DNA of 64,000 nt from JAUPVL01 sp964512085 (GTDB lineage Bacteria > Patescibacteriota > Saccharimonadia > CAILAD01 > BJGX01), in assembly GCA_964512085.1 (NCBI GenBank), contig CAZEIU010000001.1, positions 1-64,000 of the forward strand, read 5' to 3'. Each line of letters starts with the position of its first letter. Position 1 is the first letter of the stretch. A program made the translations under genes and the position numbers. Shown here one piece after another: positions 32,131 to 39,905 of this stretch. The notes beneath the pieces are model-generated. The model was not told the DNA's origin. It searched no databases and worked only from the letters and a program-made list of their open reading frames with translations.

Positions 32131-33054
32131 TTAGATTCTACTAAGGTTTACTATTAAACCTTCAAGACTGTCTTGCGACTCTTGTTTACCAATCTTAATA
32201 TTAAAATCGGCCTCAACAATCAACCCGTAGGCCTTTTTTAATTGCGCCATACTTAGTTTTTTAACAATGTTTTGAGCTTTGGTGGCAGCATAAGGAGATG
32301 TTTTGGTTGTCTTAACCCACGCATTGCTTTTGCCTTCATTGTCTTTGGCTAGTACCAATACACGGTATTGATAAGTGATGGCGCCAAGAATTTTTTGATC
32401 GGGTTCTGATCTGGTTTTGAGACTTTCATATATCTCAATTGCTCTTTTAGGGTTACGTCGAATAATATTGTCTATCATTACAAAAACACTATAGTCAATG
32501 TTGGGTACCACTAGATCTTCTATAGATTCTGCAGTAATAGTTGAGTTGTAGTTTATAAGCTTTTGCACTTCTGAGTTGAGTTGCCACTGATCGTTACCAA
32601 CTGCATCTATGAGCAAGCTTATTGTTCTATTGTCTGTATTGCCACCGGCTTGTTCTATTACTTTCTTCAACCAGCCTACTAACTGAGCAGGCGTTCGCTG
32701 TCGAAACTCTTTAGCGGTCTTTAATGAAGACATCTTTTTAAAATACGCACTACGCTTATCTACTTCTCTATCGATCAATACTATATTAGTGGTATCAGAT
32801 ACAGCCTGCAAAATCTCTTCGCATTTTTCTTTACTTAGCTTGTGAGAAGCAAGGTCTCGAACAATCAGTAGCCGGCTAGTAACAAACATTGGTACTACCG
32901 CAAGAGAGTTGAGCAGATCGCTTAGTTTGCGCTCGCTCATCTCAAATGTGTCCATATCAAAATCTCCACCGGTCTTAGTTGTGTATTGAGATTTTATTTT
33001 TCTCACTGCTTCGGCAATTTCAAAGCTATTTTCACCATAAAAGTAAAATATCAT
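32131..33054 (-). CDS. holA: DNA polymerase III delta subunit
   Basis: About 308 aa from MIFYFYGENSF, the typical opening of HolA; in-frame ATGs 15 and 54 nt further up are possible. AAA+-like core without a Walker A motif, as in delta, and a helical C-terminal collar domain (RNPKRAIEIYESLKTRSEPD). Delta opens the sliding clamp during loading. The stop is adjacent to the rpsT stop (convergent). The 5' region overlaps a GC-rich stretch shared with the divergent gene at 33116. Confidence 0.85.
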   Translation of the reverse strand: MIFYFYGENSFEIAEAVRKIKSQYTTKTGGDFDMDTFEMSERKLSDLLNSLAVVPMFVTSRLLIVRDLASHKLSKEKCEEILQAVSDTTNIVLIDREVDKRSAYFKKMSSLKTAKEFRQRTPAQLVGWLKKVIEQAGGNTDNRTISLLIDAVGNDQWQLNSEVQKLINYNSTITAESIEDLVVPNIDYSVFVMIDNIIRRNPKRAIEIYESLKTRSEPDQKILGAITYQYRVLVLAKDNEGKSNAWVKTTKTSPYAATKAQNIVKKLSMAQLKKAYGLIVEADFNIKIGKQESQDSLEGLIVNLSRI

Positions 33055-33115
33055 ACTACTAGTATTCATTATTAATAGACTGCAAGCAAGCGCTGTACTC
33101 AACGCCAACCCTTGG

Positions 33116-33418
33116 ATGTACCAGCCTGGCTGGACTCGCTGGGGCGGCAGTGCCGTACTTAAGCCTCCGGGCTCTAATGTGGCTCTTATTACTTATTACA
33201 GCGGCGGTAGTGCTGTGCAAGACTTTAATGTCGCCAATGATGCGCTGCAAGTTATGGCCGCTAGTTGCCTAAAAGACTTCGAGATCGAAAAAGAAGAGAA
33301 TCCTAACTTCACTTGGATCGGTGGTCAACCGCCAAGCACTGAAAGAATTCACCAATGGGATAGCGATAAAATAGTCGTCGATTTTGGTGCCCCTACCAGA
33401 ATGCACGACGGAACTTAA
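33116..33418 (+). CDS. Hypothetical protein (100 aa), start uncertain
   Basis: The C-terminal two-thirds look like a real soluble protein (ALQVMAASCLKDFEIEKEE, SDKIVVDFGAPTRMHDG) and the frame ends 11 nt before a strong terminator. The first ~25 residues come from a GC-rich segment without a ribosome site, and the frame stays open upstream, so the true start may differ. No family recognised. Confidence 0.5.
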   Translation: MYQPGWTRWGGSAVLKPPGSNVALITYYSGGSAVQDFNVANDALQVMAASCLKDFEIEKEENPNFTWIGGQPPSTERIHQWDSDKIVVDFGAPTRMHDGT

Positions 33419-33428
33419 GATAATTACT

Positions 33429-33453
33429 ACCTCAACGTAAAGTTGAGGTTTTT
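33429..33453 (+). terminator. Terminator of the 33116 gene
   Basis: ACCTCAAC/GTTGAGGT stem with a 5-nt loop, then TTTTT. Confidence 0.85.
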
Positions 33454-33459
33454 ATATTT

Positions 33460-33483
33460 AAAAAGTCTCGATAGTTCGAGACT
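33460..33483 (-). terminator. Terminator of the zinc-ribbon gene pair
   Basis: Minus strand AGTCTCGA-ACTA-TCGAGACT followed by TTTT, 8 nt beyond the stop at 33491. Confidence 0.85.
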
Positions 33484-33490
33484 AGTAGTA

Positions 33491-33763
33491 TTAATGCTTT
33501 ACATTAAATCTTAAAATATTGTCGCTATGATAGGCATTATCGTGCAACCTTTGGTACTCGCAATAAACAGCCAGAGTGTCGTCTACACTAAGCTCTGAAA
33601 TAATTTCTAAACGTCTAGCAGATCTATGGTAAGCTTTCATCCAGCCACAATTAGGGCAAAACGTATCGACATTATTACCAAAACCTGTACATAAGTTACC
33701 GGCGTAATGCTCGCATGGCCCACTTGGATTGAGCTGTGGGGCACGGCCATTTGCTACACACAT
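33491..33763 (-). CDS. Zinc-ribbon-like microprotein, second of a pair (90 aa)
   Basis: Start at MCVANGRAPQ, whose ATG follows the stop of the upstream gene by one base (TAATATG) with AAGGG upstream. Metal-ligand pattern GPCEHYAGNLC...DTFCPNCGWMKAYH. The upstream partner has the same GPC...C..CGW....H layout, so they are likely paralogues. The C-terminal half is helical. Probably translated with its partner. No function known. Confidence 0.65.
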   Translation of the reverse strand: MCVANGRAPQLNPSGPCEHYAGNLCTGFGNNVDTFCPNCGWMKAYHRSARRLEIISELSVDDTLAVYCEYQRLHDNAYHSDNILRFNVKH

Positions 33764-33764
33764 A

Positions 33765-33935
33765 TTATCTACCCTTGCTCTTTTTGGTACTTTTGCGTAC
33801 TTCGGCATGAGCTTTACGCATAGATTCGGAGTGATTCATTTCACTCCAACCACATGTAAGACAACGTTTGCCCTGACCTAAAAATACGGCGCAAGGACCA
33901 TCTTTATCTAATTGTATTTTGCGAAATGGCCTCAT
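33765..33935 (-). CDS. Zinc-ribbon-like microprotein, first of a pair (56 aa)
   Basis: A very good GGAGGTGG ribosome site lies 3 nt before the ATG. Ligand pattern GPCAVFLGQGKRCLTCGW...H, then a Lys-rich tail. Same layout as the next protein downstream. Too small for most gene callers, but the ribosome site, the spacing to the partner and the shared motif make it credible. Confidence 0.65.
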   Translation of the reverse strand: MRPFRKIQLDKDGPCAVFLGQGKRCLTCGWSEMNHSESMRKAHAEVRKSTKKSKGR

Positions 33936-33980
33936 ATACCACCTCCGCTGATAGGTACGATTGAGTTTTATTATAGCACT

Positions 33981-34862
33981 TTATTTCTTGGGTAGTTTTT
34001 GGCAATAAGCACAATAGTGTGTTCCTCTACCCGCAACACGGGTCTTTTGTATTGGTTTGCCACAATTGGGGCAAGGTTTGCCATTGAGCCGAAAGACTTT
34101 GGCGAATTTAAGATAACTGCCTTTTTTGCCCTCGGCATCAACGTAGTTACGATCACTACTGCCACCTTGAGCTATACTTAGTTTCATCACCTCTCTGATA
34201 GCATTATATAATCTCTTAAGCTTAATTGTACTGATGTCTTGCACCTTTGAGGCAGGATGTATACGCGCCATAAACAAGCTTTCGTCGGCATATATATTGC
34301 CCACACCAGCAAGCACAGTTTGATCTAGTATCGCGGCTTTGATAGCAGATTTTTTGCGCTTTTGAAGTGCAGAATTAAATTGTTCGAAGGTATAAGAATC
34401 TTCTAACGGCTCGGGGCCTAACTTTTGTAAGAACACATTGTTTGTATAAAGATCTTTGGTGGGCTCGAGCTTAATCCAGCCAAATTTTCGCTGGTCATTA
34501 AAATACAATTTGGCCCCACCTACAAAAGTAAATATCACTCTAGTAGATCTGTTGGGTAGCTGGCTTACTAAACTATCGTTGGGGTGGCCGGCCCCAAAAT
34601 GAGTATTGCCATCGTCATACACCAACTGTCCAGTCATCTTGAGATGAATAAGTAGACTATAGTCGCTACTAAGATCGATAATAATAACCTTTCCTCGTCT
34701 ATCTACTTTGATAATCTTAGCGCCTATAAGGTACTTATCGATAAGTTCTTGGGAGTTTGGGAACCCTTTGGGCCAATCAAAAGTAACACTCTTAATTTGG
34801 AGATTCGGTAAAAGGCGTTGCAATCCTATTCTAACTGTTTCTACTTCTGGTAATTCGGGCAT
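33981..34862 (-). CDS. mutM: Formamidopyrimidine-DNA glycosylase (Fpg/MutM)
   Basis: 293 aa. Catalytic N-terminus PELPEVETV (Pro2, Glu3), the H2TH domain with DQTVLAGVGNIYADE, and a C-terminal zinc finger CPNCGKPIQ...HYCAYC with the DNA-binding Arg in TRVAGRGTHYC. It excises 8-oxoguanine and cuts the abasic site. Complete and apparently active. Confidence 0.96.
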   Translation of the reverse strand: MPELPEVETVRIGLQRLLPNLQIKSVTFDWPKGFPNSQELIDKYLIGAKIIKVDRRGKVIIIDLSSDYSLLIHLKMTGQLVYDDGNTHFGAGHPNDSLVSQLPNRSTRVIFTFVGGAKLYFNDQRKFGWIKLEPTKDLYTNNVFLQKLGPEPLEDSYTFEQFNSALQKRKKSAIKAAILDQTVLAGVGNIYADESLFMARIHPASKVQDISTIKLKRLYNAIREVMKLSIAQGGSSDRNYVDAEGKKGSYLKFAKVFRLNGKPCPNCGKPIQKTRVAGRGTHYCAYCQKLPKK

Positions 34863-34946
34863 TTGCTAACATTATATACTATTGACTAAAGTTTTGTATG
34901 GTGTTAAAATTTTTAAGTTCCGCACCTTTAGCCAACAGGAGTGAAG

Positions 34947-35291
34947 TTGAAAATCGCACTTGTGGTAGATGATGAGAGAATATTGAATGTACCAGATGTA
35001 GACGAAGTAGTGCATGTTCAGTCGTCATCTGAAGCTATTGCCTATCTTCAGTCTCACCCAGTAATTCATCAGTTGTGGCTAGATCACGATCTAGGTCCAG
35101 ATGATGTCATTATGAGACTGGTTGATCATATCGCCGAAGAAGCTTTCTTTGGCCGAGGCTACGATATTGACGAAATCGTAGTTCATACCATGAACCCTGT
35201 TGGTTCGGATAACATTATCCGCACACTTGAACGTTACTACCCTATTCGCAGAGCCTCGGTTCTACCCTATATTGAGAGTATTCACTCCTAA
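34947..35291 (+). CDS. Receiver-like protein of the cyclic-phosphate-processing (cREC) type
   Basis: 114 aa from the TTG at 34947, which has AGGAG 5 nt upstream; the GTG at 34941 touches that site and is unlikely. Receiver-like fold with an acidic cluster VVDDERI, LWLDHDLGPDD, and VHTMNPVGSDNI. The LDHDL plus H-x-x-NPxG combination matches, from memory, the family named for predicted processing of RNA cyclic phosphates; the assignment needs a profile search. Promoter TTGACT-17-TAAAAT, leader GCACCTT, own terminator at 35300. Confidence 0.7.
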   Translation: MKIALVVDDERILNVPDVDEVVHVQSSSEAIAYLQSHPVIHQLWLDHDLGPDDVIMRLVDHIAEEAFFGRGYDIDEIVVHTMNPVGSDNIIRTLERYYPIRRASVLPYIESIHS

Positions 35292-35299
35292 TTAATCTG

Positions 35300-35327
35300 C
35301 CCCTCGACATTATAGCGAGGGGTTTTT
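35300..35327 (+). terminator. Terminator of the cREC-like gene
   Basis: CCCCTCG/CGAGGGG stem with a 9-nt loop followed by TTTTT. Confidence 0.88.
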
Positions 35328-35425
35328 ACTTTGTTATTACTTATTGACTTTTTATAGTTTTTATGCTATTTTGTAATATGGTCTAATTGATAAATTGGGC
35401 CAAACCTTAACAGAAAGAGAGACCC

Positions 35426-35650
35426 TTGCAGAACGCCTTCGACAATCTTTTCAAGATAATTATGGCAATGGCTGCTGTGGTGCTAGTAATGGCCTTTGTG
35501 GCTAATTACCCGGTACTGTTTGGAATCTTGATAGTTGCGATAATTTTTGTAGCTTTGTTTGTACGCGAACGGCGTCGCAATGCTGAGCTTCACACCGATA
35601 ATCGTGCTCTCGAGCGTGATCTCGACCGAGCTCGCGGACGTCGCAGTTAA
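35426..35650 (+). CDS. Small membrane protein with a charged coiled tail (74 aa)
   Basis: TTG start 5 nt after GAAAGAGAG. Two hydrophobic segments (residues 10-30 and 31-47) and an Arg/Glu/Asp-rich helical tail (RERRRNAELHTDNRALERDL) that could form a coiled coil in the cytoplasm. Promoter TTGACT-17-TATTTT. Its 3' region carries a nested hairpin and hammerhead ribozyme 2. Function unknown. Confidence 0.65.
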   Translation: MQNAFDNLFKIIMAMAAVVLVMAFVANYPVLFGILIVAIIFVALFVRERRRNAELHTDNRALERDLDRARGRRS

Positions 35651-35671
35651 TACAATTATTAGATACTACTA

Positions 35672-35727
35672 CCAAGCCACCGGGGTCACTGTTAATCTCG
35701 CCAGATTATCACACCCCTTGGCTTTGG
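35672..35727 (+). ncRNA. Nested hairpin in the 3' region before hammerhead 2
   Basis: Three coaxial arm pairs: CCAAGCCA/TGGCTTTGG (one bulge), GGGGT/ACCCC, and AATCT-CGCC-AGATT at the tip. GC-rich relative to its surroundings. It lies 11 nt before the ribozyme's stem III, echoing the structured stretch before hammerhead 1. Confidence 0.55.
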
Positions 35728-35738
35728 CCTCTCTTTCA

Positions 35739-35810
35739 TTTATTACTCTACAAATTGAGTTTGTACTGATGAGCTTCTGCTAATAAATATCGCAAAGCGA
35801 AAGTAATAAA
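35739..35810 (+). ncRNA. Type III hammerhead ribozyme 2
   Basis: All core parts in order: stem III 5' strand TTTATTACT (35739-35747); cleavage nucleotide C17 at 35748; stem I TACAAA/TTTGTA with a TTGAG loop; CTGATGA (35766-35772); stem II GCTT..AAGC, with an inner TGC/GCA; GAA (35799-35801); stem III 3' strand AGTAATAAA, nine uninterrupted pairs including A15.1-U16.1. Stem III is the open stem, as in ribozyme 1. It lies 88 nt after the stop of the 74-aa membrane protein and before the next promoter. Confidence 0.9.
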
Positions 35811-35823
35811 TAGTCAATAATTA

Positions 35824-35852
35824 TTGACATTTTTGTTATTATGTGATAATAT
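35824..35852 (+). promoter_or_regulatory. Promoter of the 35891 gene
   Basis: TTGACA (35824-35829), 17 bp, TATAAT-like TAATAT (35847-35852). Start near 35859. In the leader GCACCT (35866-35871) pairs with AGGTGC (35889-35894), so a hairpin would place the ribosome site in the loop and the GTG start in the stem. Confidence 0.75.
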
Positions 35853-35890
35853 CTTAGAGTTCCCCGCACCTCTATTCAAAGGAGACTTAG

Positions 35891-36493
35891 GTGCAAAAGC
35901 AACTTGTAAAAGTTGGGGCAGTACACGTACGATTCTTGGTAACTACACTACCGGCGCTTGCCAGTAATATTGAAGTCGGACATGAAACTGTTTATGACCT
36001 GACACGAAAGCTGAATAGCGCAACTGGCGTAAGTGTAATTGACTCTGACGATTCACGATCGGTCAACTGCACCAATCTGCTATCCCAGATAGAAAACGCT
36101 GGTTTTGTGCTAGTATCTGTAAGCATTCAAAAGCAGCTTTCGAACAGTAAGTTCTCTAAGGTCAAGTACGTTGTTAACTTCCACTTCGTTCCAATGGATG
36201 TTGCTATAGCACACGCACCGAACTTTAGTGAGCATAAAATTGCTAGGTCGCTTTTTAGTGAGTTTATTTCGATGAACTATTGGCATCTGATGGCCTTCGA
36301 GAACCCTGGCGAAGAAAAGCCCTGGCTTTCTATCGCCTGCAATAACCGAGTGCAGAGGTATAAGGCTGATGACATGAGTAGACCGATTATGAAATACGAT
36401 CGTGACTCTGACGGTGAAAAGGCAGGAGAGCCCTATCCCCTCCCAGCAGACTCGGTAATTACGTTCGATGGAGCATCTGTTACTCTAAATTAA
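35891..36493 (+). CDS. Hypothetical protein (200 aa)
   Basis: GTG start 6 nt after AAAGGAG. Soluble mixed alpha/beta protein; the C-terminal part is Asp/Pro-rich (KYDRDSDGEKAGEPYPLP). No recognised motif or membrane helix. Downstream of hammerhead 2 but behind its own promoter, and closed by a terminator at 36511. Confidence 0.65.
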   Translation: MQKQLVKVGAVHVRFLVTTLPALASNIEVGHETVYDLTRKLNSATGVSVIDSDDSRSVNCTNLLSQIENAGFVLVSVSIQKQLSNSKFSKVKYVVNFHFVPMDVAIAHAPNFSEHKIARSLFSEFISMNYWHLMAFENPGEEKPWLSIACNNRVQRYKADDMSRPIMKYDRDSDGEKAGEPYPLPADSVITFDGASVTLN

Positions 36494-36510
36494 TATTTAG
36501 TGTTTTTCTG

Positions 36511-36537
36511 CCCCTCACCCATGTGGTGAGGGGTTTT
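36511..36537 (+). terminator. Terminator of the 35891 gene
   Basis: CCCCTCACC/GGTGAGGGG stem, 5-nt loop, TTTT. Confidence 0.85.
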
Positions 36538-36552
36538 ACCTTTTTAAAAAAA

Positions 36553-39435
36553 CTATAACTCTCCCCAATTTTTGCCAGTAGTAATTTCTACCTCTATGGG
36601 TACGGCGAATTTGTGTACCGACTCCATCTCGCTTTTTAGCAACTTACCTATTTCGCTAGCTTGCGACTCTTTGCATTCAACTATTAATTCGTCGTGAATT
36701 TGAAGTATTAATTTGGCATCTTGAGGTAGTTTTTTGTGCACTTTTATCATCGCTAGCTTCATCATGTCGGCCGCGGTACCTTGCAAAGGCATATTTACAG
36801 CCGCGCGCTCAGCTGCCGAACGAATAATAAAATTGTTTGATCTAACATCGGGGCATGGTCTTCGCCTGCCAAATAAAGTCTCGGTATAGCCTTTGTCGTG
36901 AGCAAATTTTTTAATGCTAGCTATATAGTCTGCCACTGCTTTACGAGTATTGAAATATCTGTCTATAAATTCTTTGGCTTGCTCGTAACTAAACCCAGTC
37001 GCCACCGCCAAACCATGGGTGTTCATACCATATAGCACCCCAAAATTGATTGCTTTAGCGGCATATCGTTGTTCGGGCTTTACTTGCGACGGTTTTATAT
37101 CAAACATCTCGGCTGCTGTTTGGGTATGAATGTCGGCCCCTTCTCTAAATGCATTAATCATAGGCTTGTCGCCAGCCAAATCGGCAGCTAGTCTAAGTTC
37201 TATTTGGCTATAATCGGCCGATACAAAAACATTACCTTTGTTGGCTATAAAGGCCGTTCTAATTTCTTTGCCTACAGGAGTACGAATAGGAATATTTTGT
37301 AGGTTTGGATTGGTACTATTGAGCCTACCGGTTTGGGCTATTGTCTGATTGTAGCTAGTGTGAATTTTATTATCGCTTAGAACAAATTTTGGTAAAGCTT
37401 CAACGTAAGTCGACATTAATTTTGACAGTTCGCGATACTCAAACAACTCATCAATAATTGGGTGCTTACCCTTAAGCTTCTCAAGCTCGCTGGCCGCTGT
37501 ACTAACACCGGTTTTTATTTTTTTGAGCCCAGTAGTGTCAATTTTGAGTTCATCAAATAATATCACTTTGAGTTGTTGAGTAGAGCTAATATTAAACTGC
37601 TTACCAGCGTGTTTCCAGATAGATTTTTTAATTTGATCTAACCGGTCGCTAAATTTGGTTTGCAAAGTTTGCATGAATTTCACATCCAGCGTGACTCCTG
37701 CGATCTCCATATCGGCCAAAACTTCAATAAGTGGCCACTCAATATCTTCGGCAAGTTTGTGCAATTTTTTTGTTCCAGTTGGTTCTTGGCTAAGCTGTGT
37801 AGACAATTTTTTATATAATCGCCACGCTATATCGGCATCTTCGGCAGCATAAGGCCCAGCTACTTCAATTTCTACTTGATTAAAAGTGAGTTGTTCTTTG
37901 CCCTTTTTGCCCAATAATTCTTCGATACCTATCATTGATATGCCAAGCTCATTGTAGGCCAACTCTGAGAGAGACTGAGCTCTGCCGATGGGGTTAATTA
38001 AAAACGCCGCTATCATAGTATCAAAAACAATATTGTTCAATTTAATGCCACAGCCATTAAAAACCTCATAGTCATATTTAAGATTGTGACCAATCTTACC
38101 GATCTTATTACTTTCTAAGATGGGTTTGAGCGAATTTAAAACATACTCTTTATCTAATTGACCATCGGCAAGCTTAAAATTATCATACTCAGATGAAATT
38201 CCAGAAAGAAGCGAGGCTTGCAAGTGAGACGTAGAAACGCTACGTTGAACGCGAACCGTAGCTGATGACGCAGAAGTTCGCTGAGTATGAGGATTTTCTG
38301 AGGTATGACCTACGGGTATATAGTAAGCTTCGCCTTCTTTGAAACTCACCGATACTCCTACCAAGTGTGCCTCTAGAGCATTTGTGCTAGTTGTCTCGGT
38401 ATCTATAGAAATTACTTTTTGCTGTTTTAAATTTGCTACGAGTTTATTGAGTAATTCTTGGCTTGTTACTATGTGGTATTTGGCTTTTTTGAGATGTTCT
38501 CTATTGTATTTCTCGGCCTCGCTAAAACTACTGCTATCCCCATTATTTTGTATAGGATCTTTAGTAATATCTTGGTTGGGCAACTTAGACAGCAAGCTCT
38601 TAAACTCTAGTTTGTGAAAAAGATCATAAACTTTGTTTTTATCATACTCATGCAAAAGCGCATCACTTAACTTAAAATCTAGCTTAAGATCGAGAGCTAT
38701 TTTTGAAAGCTTAAGACTTAAATAAGCATTATCTTTGTCTTTTTCGAGTTTGTTTTTTACGGCCGGTTTGAGGTTGTCGAGGTTTTTGTAAATATTATCG
38801 AGTGTTTTGTATTGTGCTACTAGCTCAGTAGCAGTTTTGTCGCCTACTCCAGCCACTCCCGGTATGTTGTCGCTACTATCTCCTTTAAGGGCCTTGTAGA
38901 CCACAAATTCATCTGGGGTAACCCCATAACGATCTTCTACAGCTTTGGCATCATAAATAACTGTATCGGTAAATCCTTTGCGCATAGTGTAGACACTCAC
39001 ATTTTTGTTAACCAACTGTAACTCATCCATATCGCCAGTTACAATCACTACTTGATACTCCTTGCAGTATTGCTGTGAGAGCGTACCAATTACATCATCG
39101 GCTTCATAGCCGTTTTTTTCAATAAGTGGAATATTAAATGCTGCTACAACATCTTTAGTAAGTGGCATTTGAGCAATCAATTCATCGGCAGTTTTCACGC
39201 GCGTGGCTTTATAATCTTTGTAGTCGTCGTGCCGAAAGGTTTTGCCAGGAGCGTCCCAGGCCACAATTGCAAAGTCGGGCTTAAGTTCGCGCAAAGCCAG
39301 CAACATCATCATGGTGAACCCATAAACTGCGTTGGTAGGTGTGCCATCTTTAGTAGTGAGATACGGAATAGCGTGAAAACCTCTATGCAATAGAGCATGG
39401 CCGTCAAATATAACGATTTTTTTGAGTTTAGACAT
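36553..39435 (-). CDS. polA: DNA polymerase I
   Basis: 960 aa. 5'-3' exonuclease (1-290; NGYEADDVIGTL, GDSSDNIPGVAGVG), 3'-5' proofreading domain with intact acidic residues (SIDTETT, GHNLKYDYE, AAEDADIAWRLY), and polymerase domain (SADYSQIELRLAA, KAINFGVLYGMNTHG, LQIHDELIVEC). A Ser/Thr-rich insertion of about 35 residues sits between exo motifs I and II. TATAAT (39442-39447) ends 7 nt before the ATG: leaderless. It fills gaps in repair and Okazaki processing. Confidence 0.97.
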   Translation of the reverse strand: MSKLKKIVIFDGHALLHRGFHAIPYLTTKDGTPTNAVYGFTMMMLLALRELKPDFAIVAWDAPGKTFRHDDYKDYKATRVKTADELIAQMPLTKDVVAAFNIPLIEKNGYEADDVIGTLSQQYCKEYQVVIVTGDMDELQLVNKNVSVYTMRKGFTDTVIYDAKAVEDRYGVTPDEFVVYKALKGDSSDNIPGVAGVGDKTATELVAQYKTLDNIYKNLDNLKPAVKNKLEKDKDNAYLSLKLSKIALDLKLDFKLSDALLHEYDKNKVYDLFHKLEFKSLLSKLPNQDITKDPIQNNGDSSSFSEAEKYNREHLKKAKYHIVTSQELLNKLVANLKQQKVISIDTETTSTNALEAHLVGVSVSFKEGEAYYIPVGHTSENPHTQRTSASSATVRVQRSVSTSHLQASLLSGISSEYDNFKLADGQLDKEYVLNSLKPILESNKIGKIGHNLKYDYEVFNGCGIKLNNIVFDTMIAAFLINPIGRAQSLSELAYNELGISMIGIEELLGKKGKEQLTFNQVEIEVAGPYAAEDADIAWRLYKKLSTQLSQEPTGTKKLHKLAEDIEWPLIEVLADMEIAGVTLDVKFMQTLQTKFSDRLDQIKKSIWKHAGKQFNISSTQQLKVILFDELKIDTTGLKKIKTGVSTAASELEKLKGKHPIIDELFEYRELSKLMSTYVEALPKFVLSDNKIHTSYNQTIAQTGRLNSTNPNLQNIPIRTPVGKEIRTAFIANKGNVFVSADYSQIELRLAADLAGDKPMINAFREGADIHTQTAAEMFDIKPSQVKPEQRYAAKAINFGVLYGMNTHGLAVATGFSYEQAKEFIDRYFNTRKAVADYIASIKKFAHDKGYTETLFGRRRPCPDVRSNNFIIRSAAERAAVNMPLQGTAADMMKLAMIKVHKKLPQDAKLILQIHDELIVECKESQASEIGKLLKSEMESVHKFAVPIEVEITTGKNWGEL
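38205..38310. repeat. Palindromic in-frame insertion inside polA
   Basis: Two inverted repeats, ACGTAG-AAACG-CTACGT (38229-38245) and GCGAAC/GTTCGC (38251-38281), in a locally GC-richer segment that codes for a Ser/Thr/Arg-rich stretch absent from typical Pol I. Size and structure recall palindromic elements that insert in frame in Rickettsia genes. Only one copy is visible here. Confidence 0.5.
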
Positions 39436-39485
39436 GATTTAATTATAGCAAGAAAGTAGTTGCATAGTAGGTTATAATAAAAACC

Positions 39486-39854
39486 ATGCCAGAACCACAA
39501 AATACAACTGGAGTACCGCCTTTTCCGCCTGGGAATAAAGATAGGGGCGTTTCTCGTGAAGACGACGTAAATATTGGCTACGGCCCAGCCAACGAAGAAA
39601 CTACTGCTGCTTTACTCAAAATTCGAGATGAGCAAGAAGCTGAAAAACAAGGTCGGCCTTTAAGAAACCCAGACGCCAAGTCTGCACAACAAGCAGTTAA
39701 TAGTAGAGAAGCTCAAATAGCTTGGCTCAATACACCAGACGGACGAAGATTTACAGAATTAACGACTAAGCTTGATAGTGGCGAGAGGCTAACTACTGAA
39801 GAATCAACCGATTTGGCTAAGATTCGCGCTCGACGAGCAAATAGAAATTTGTAG
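39486..39854 (+). CDS. Hypothetical hydrophilic protein (122 aa)
   Basis: Charged and largely disordered, Pro-rich at the N-terminus (MPEPQNTTGVPPFPPG), with a helical C-terminal third (GERLTTEESTDLAKIRARRA). TATAAT (39473-39478) ends 8 nt before the ATG, so leaderless; divergent from polA. No family recognised. Confidence 0.6.
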   Translation: MPEPQNTTGVPPFPPGNKDRGVSREDDVNIGYGPANEETTAALLKIRDEQEAEKQGRPLRNPDAKSAQQAVNSREAQIAWLNTPDGRRFTELTTKLDSGERLTTEESTDLAKIRARRANRNL

Positions 39855-39878
39855 TTAATAAATTACTACTTATTATTA

Positions 39879-39905
39879 CCCTTCACTTTTTTGGTGAAGG
39901 GTTTT
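39879..39905 (+). terminator. Terminator between the 39486 gene and rpoD
   Basis: ACCCTTCAC/GTGAAGGGT stem then TTTT on the plus strand. It overlaps the rpoD stop codon on the other strand and probably separates the convergent genes. Confidence 0.8.
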
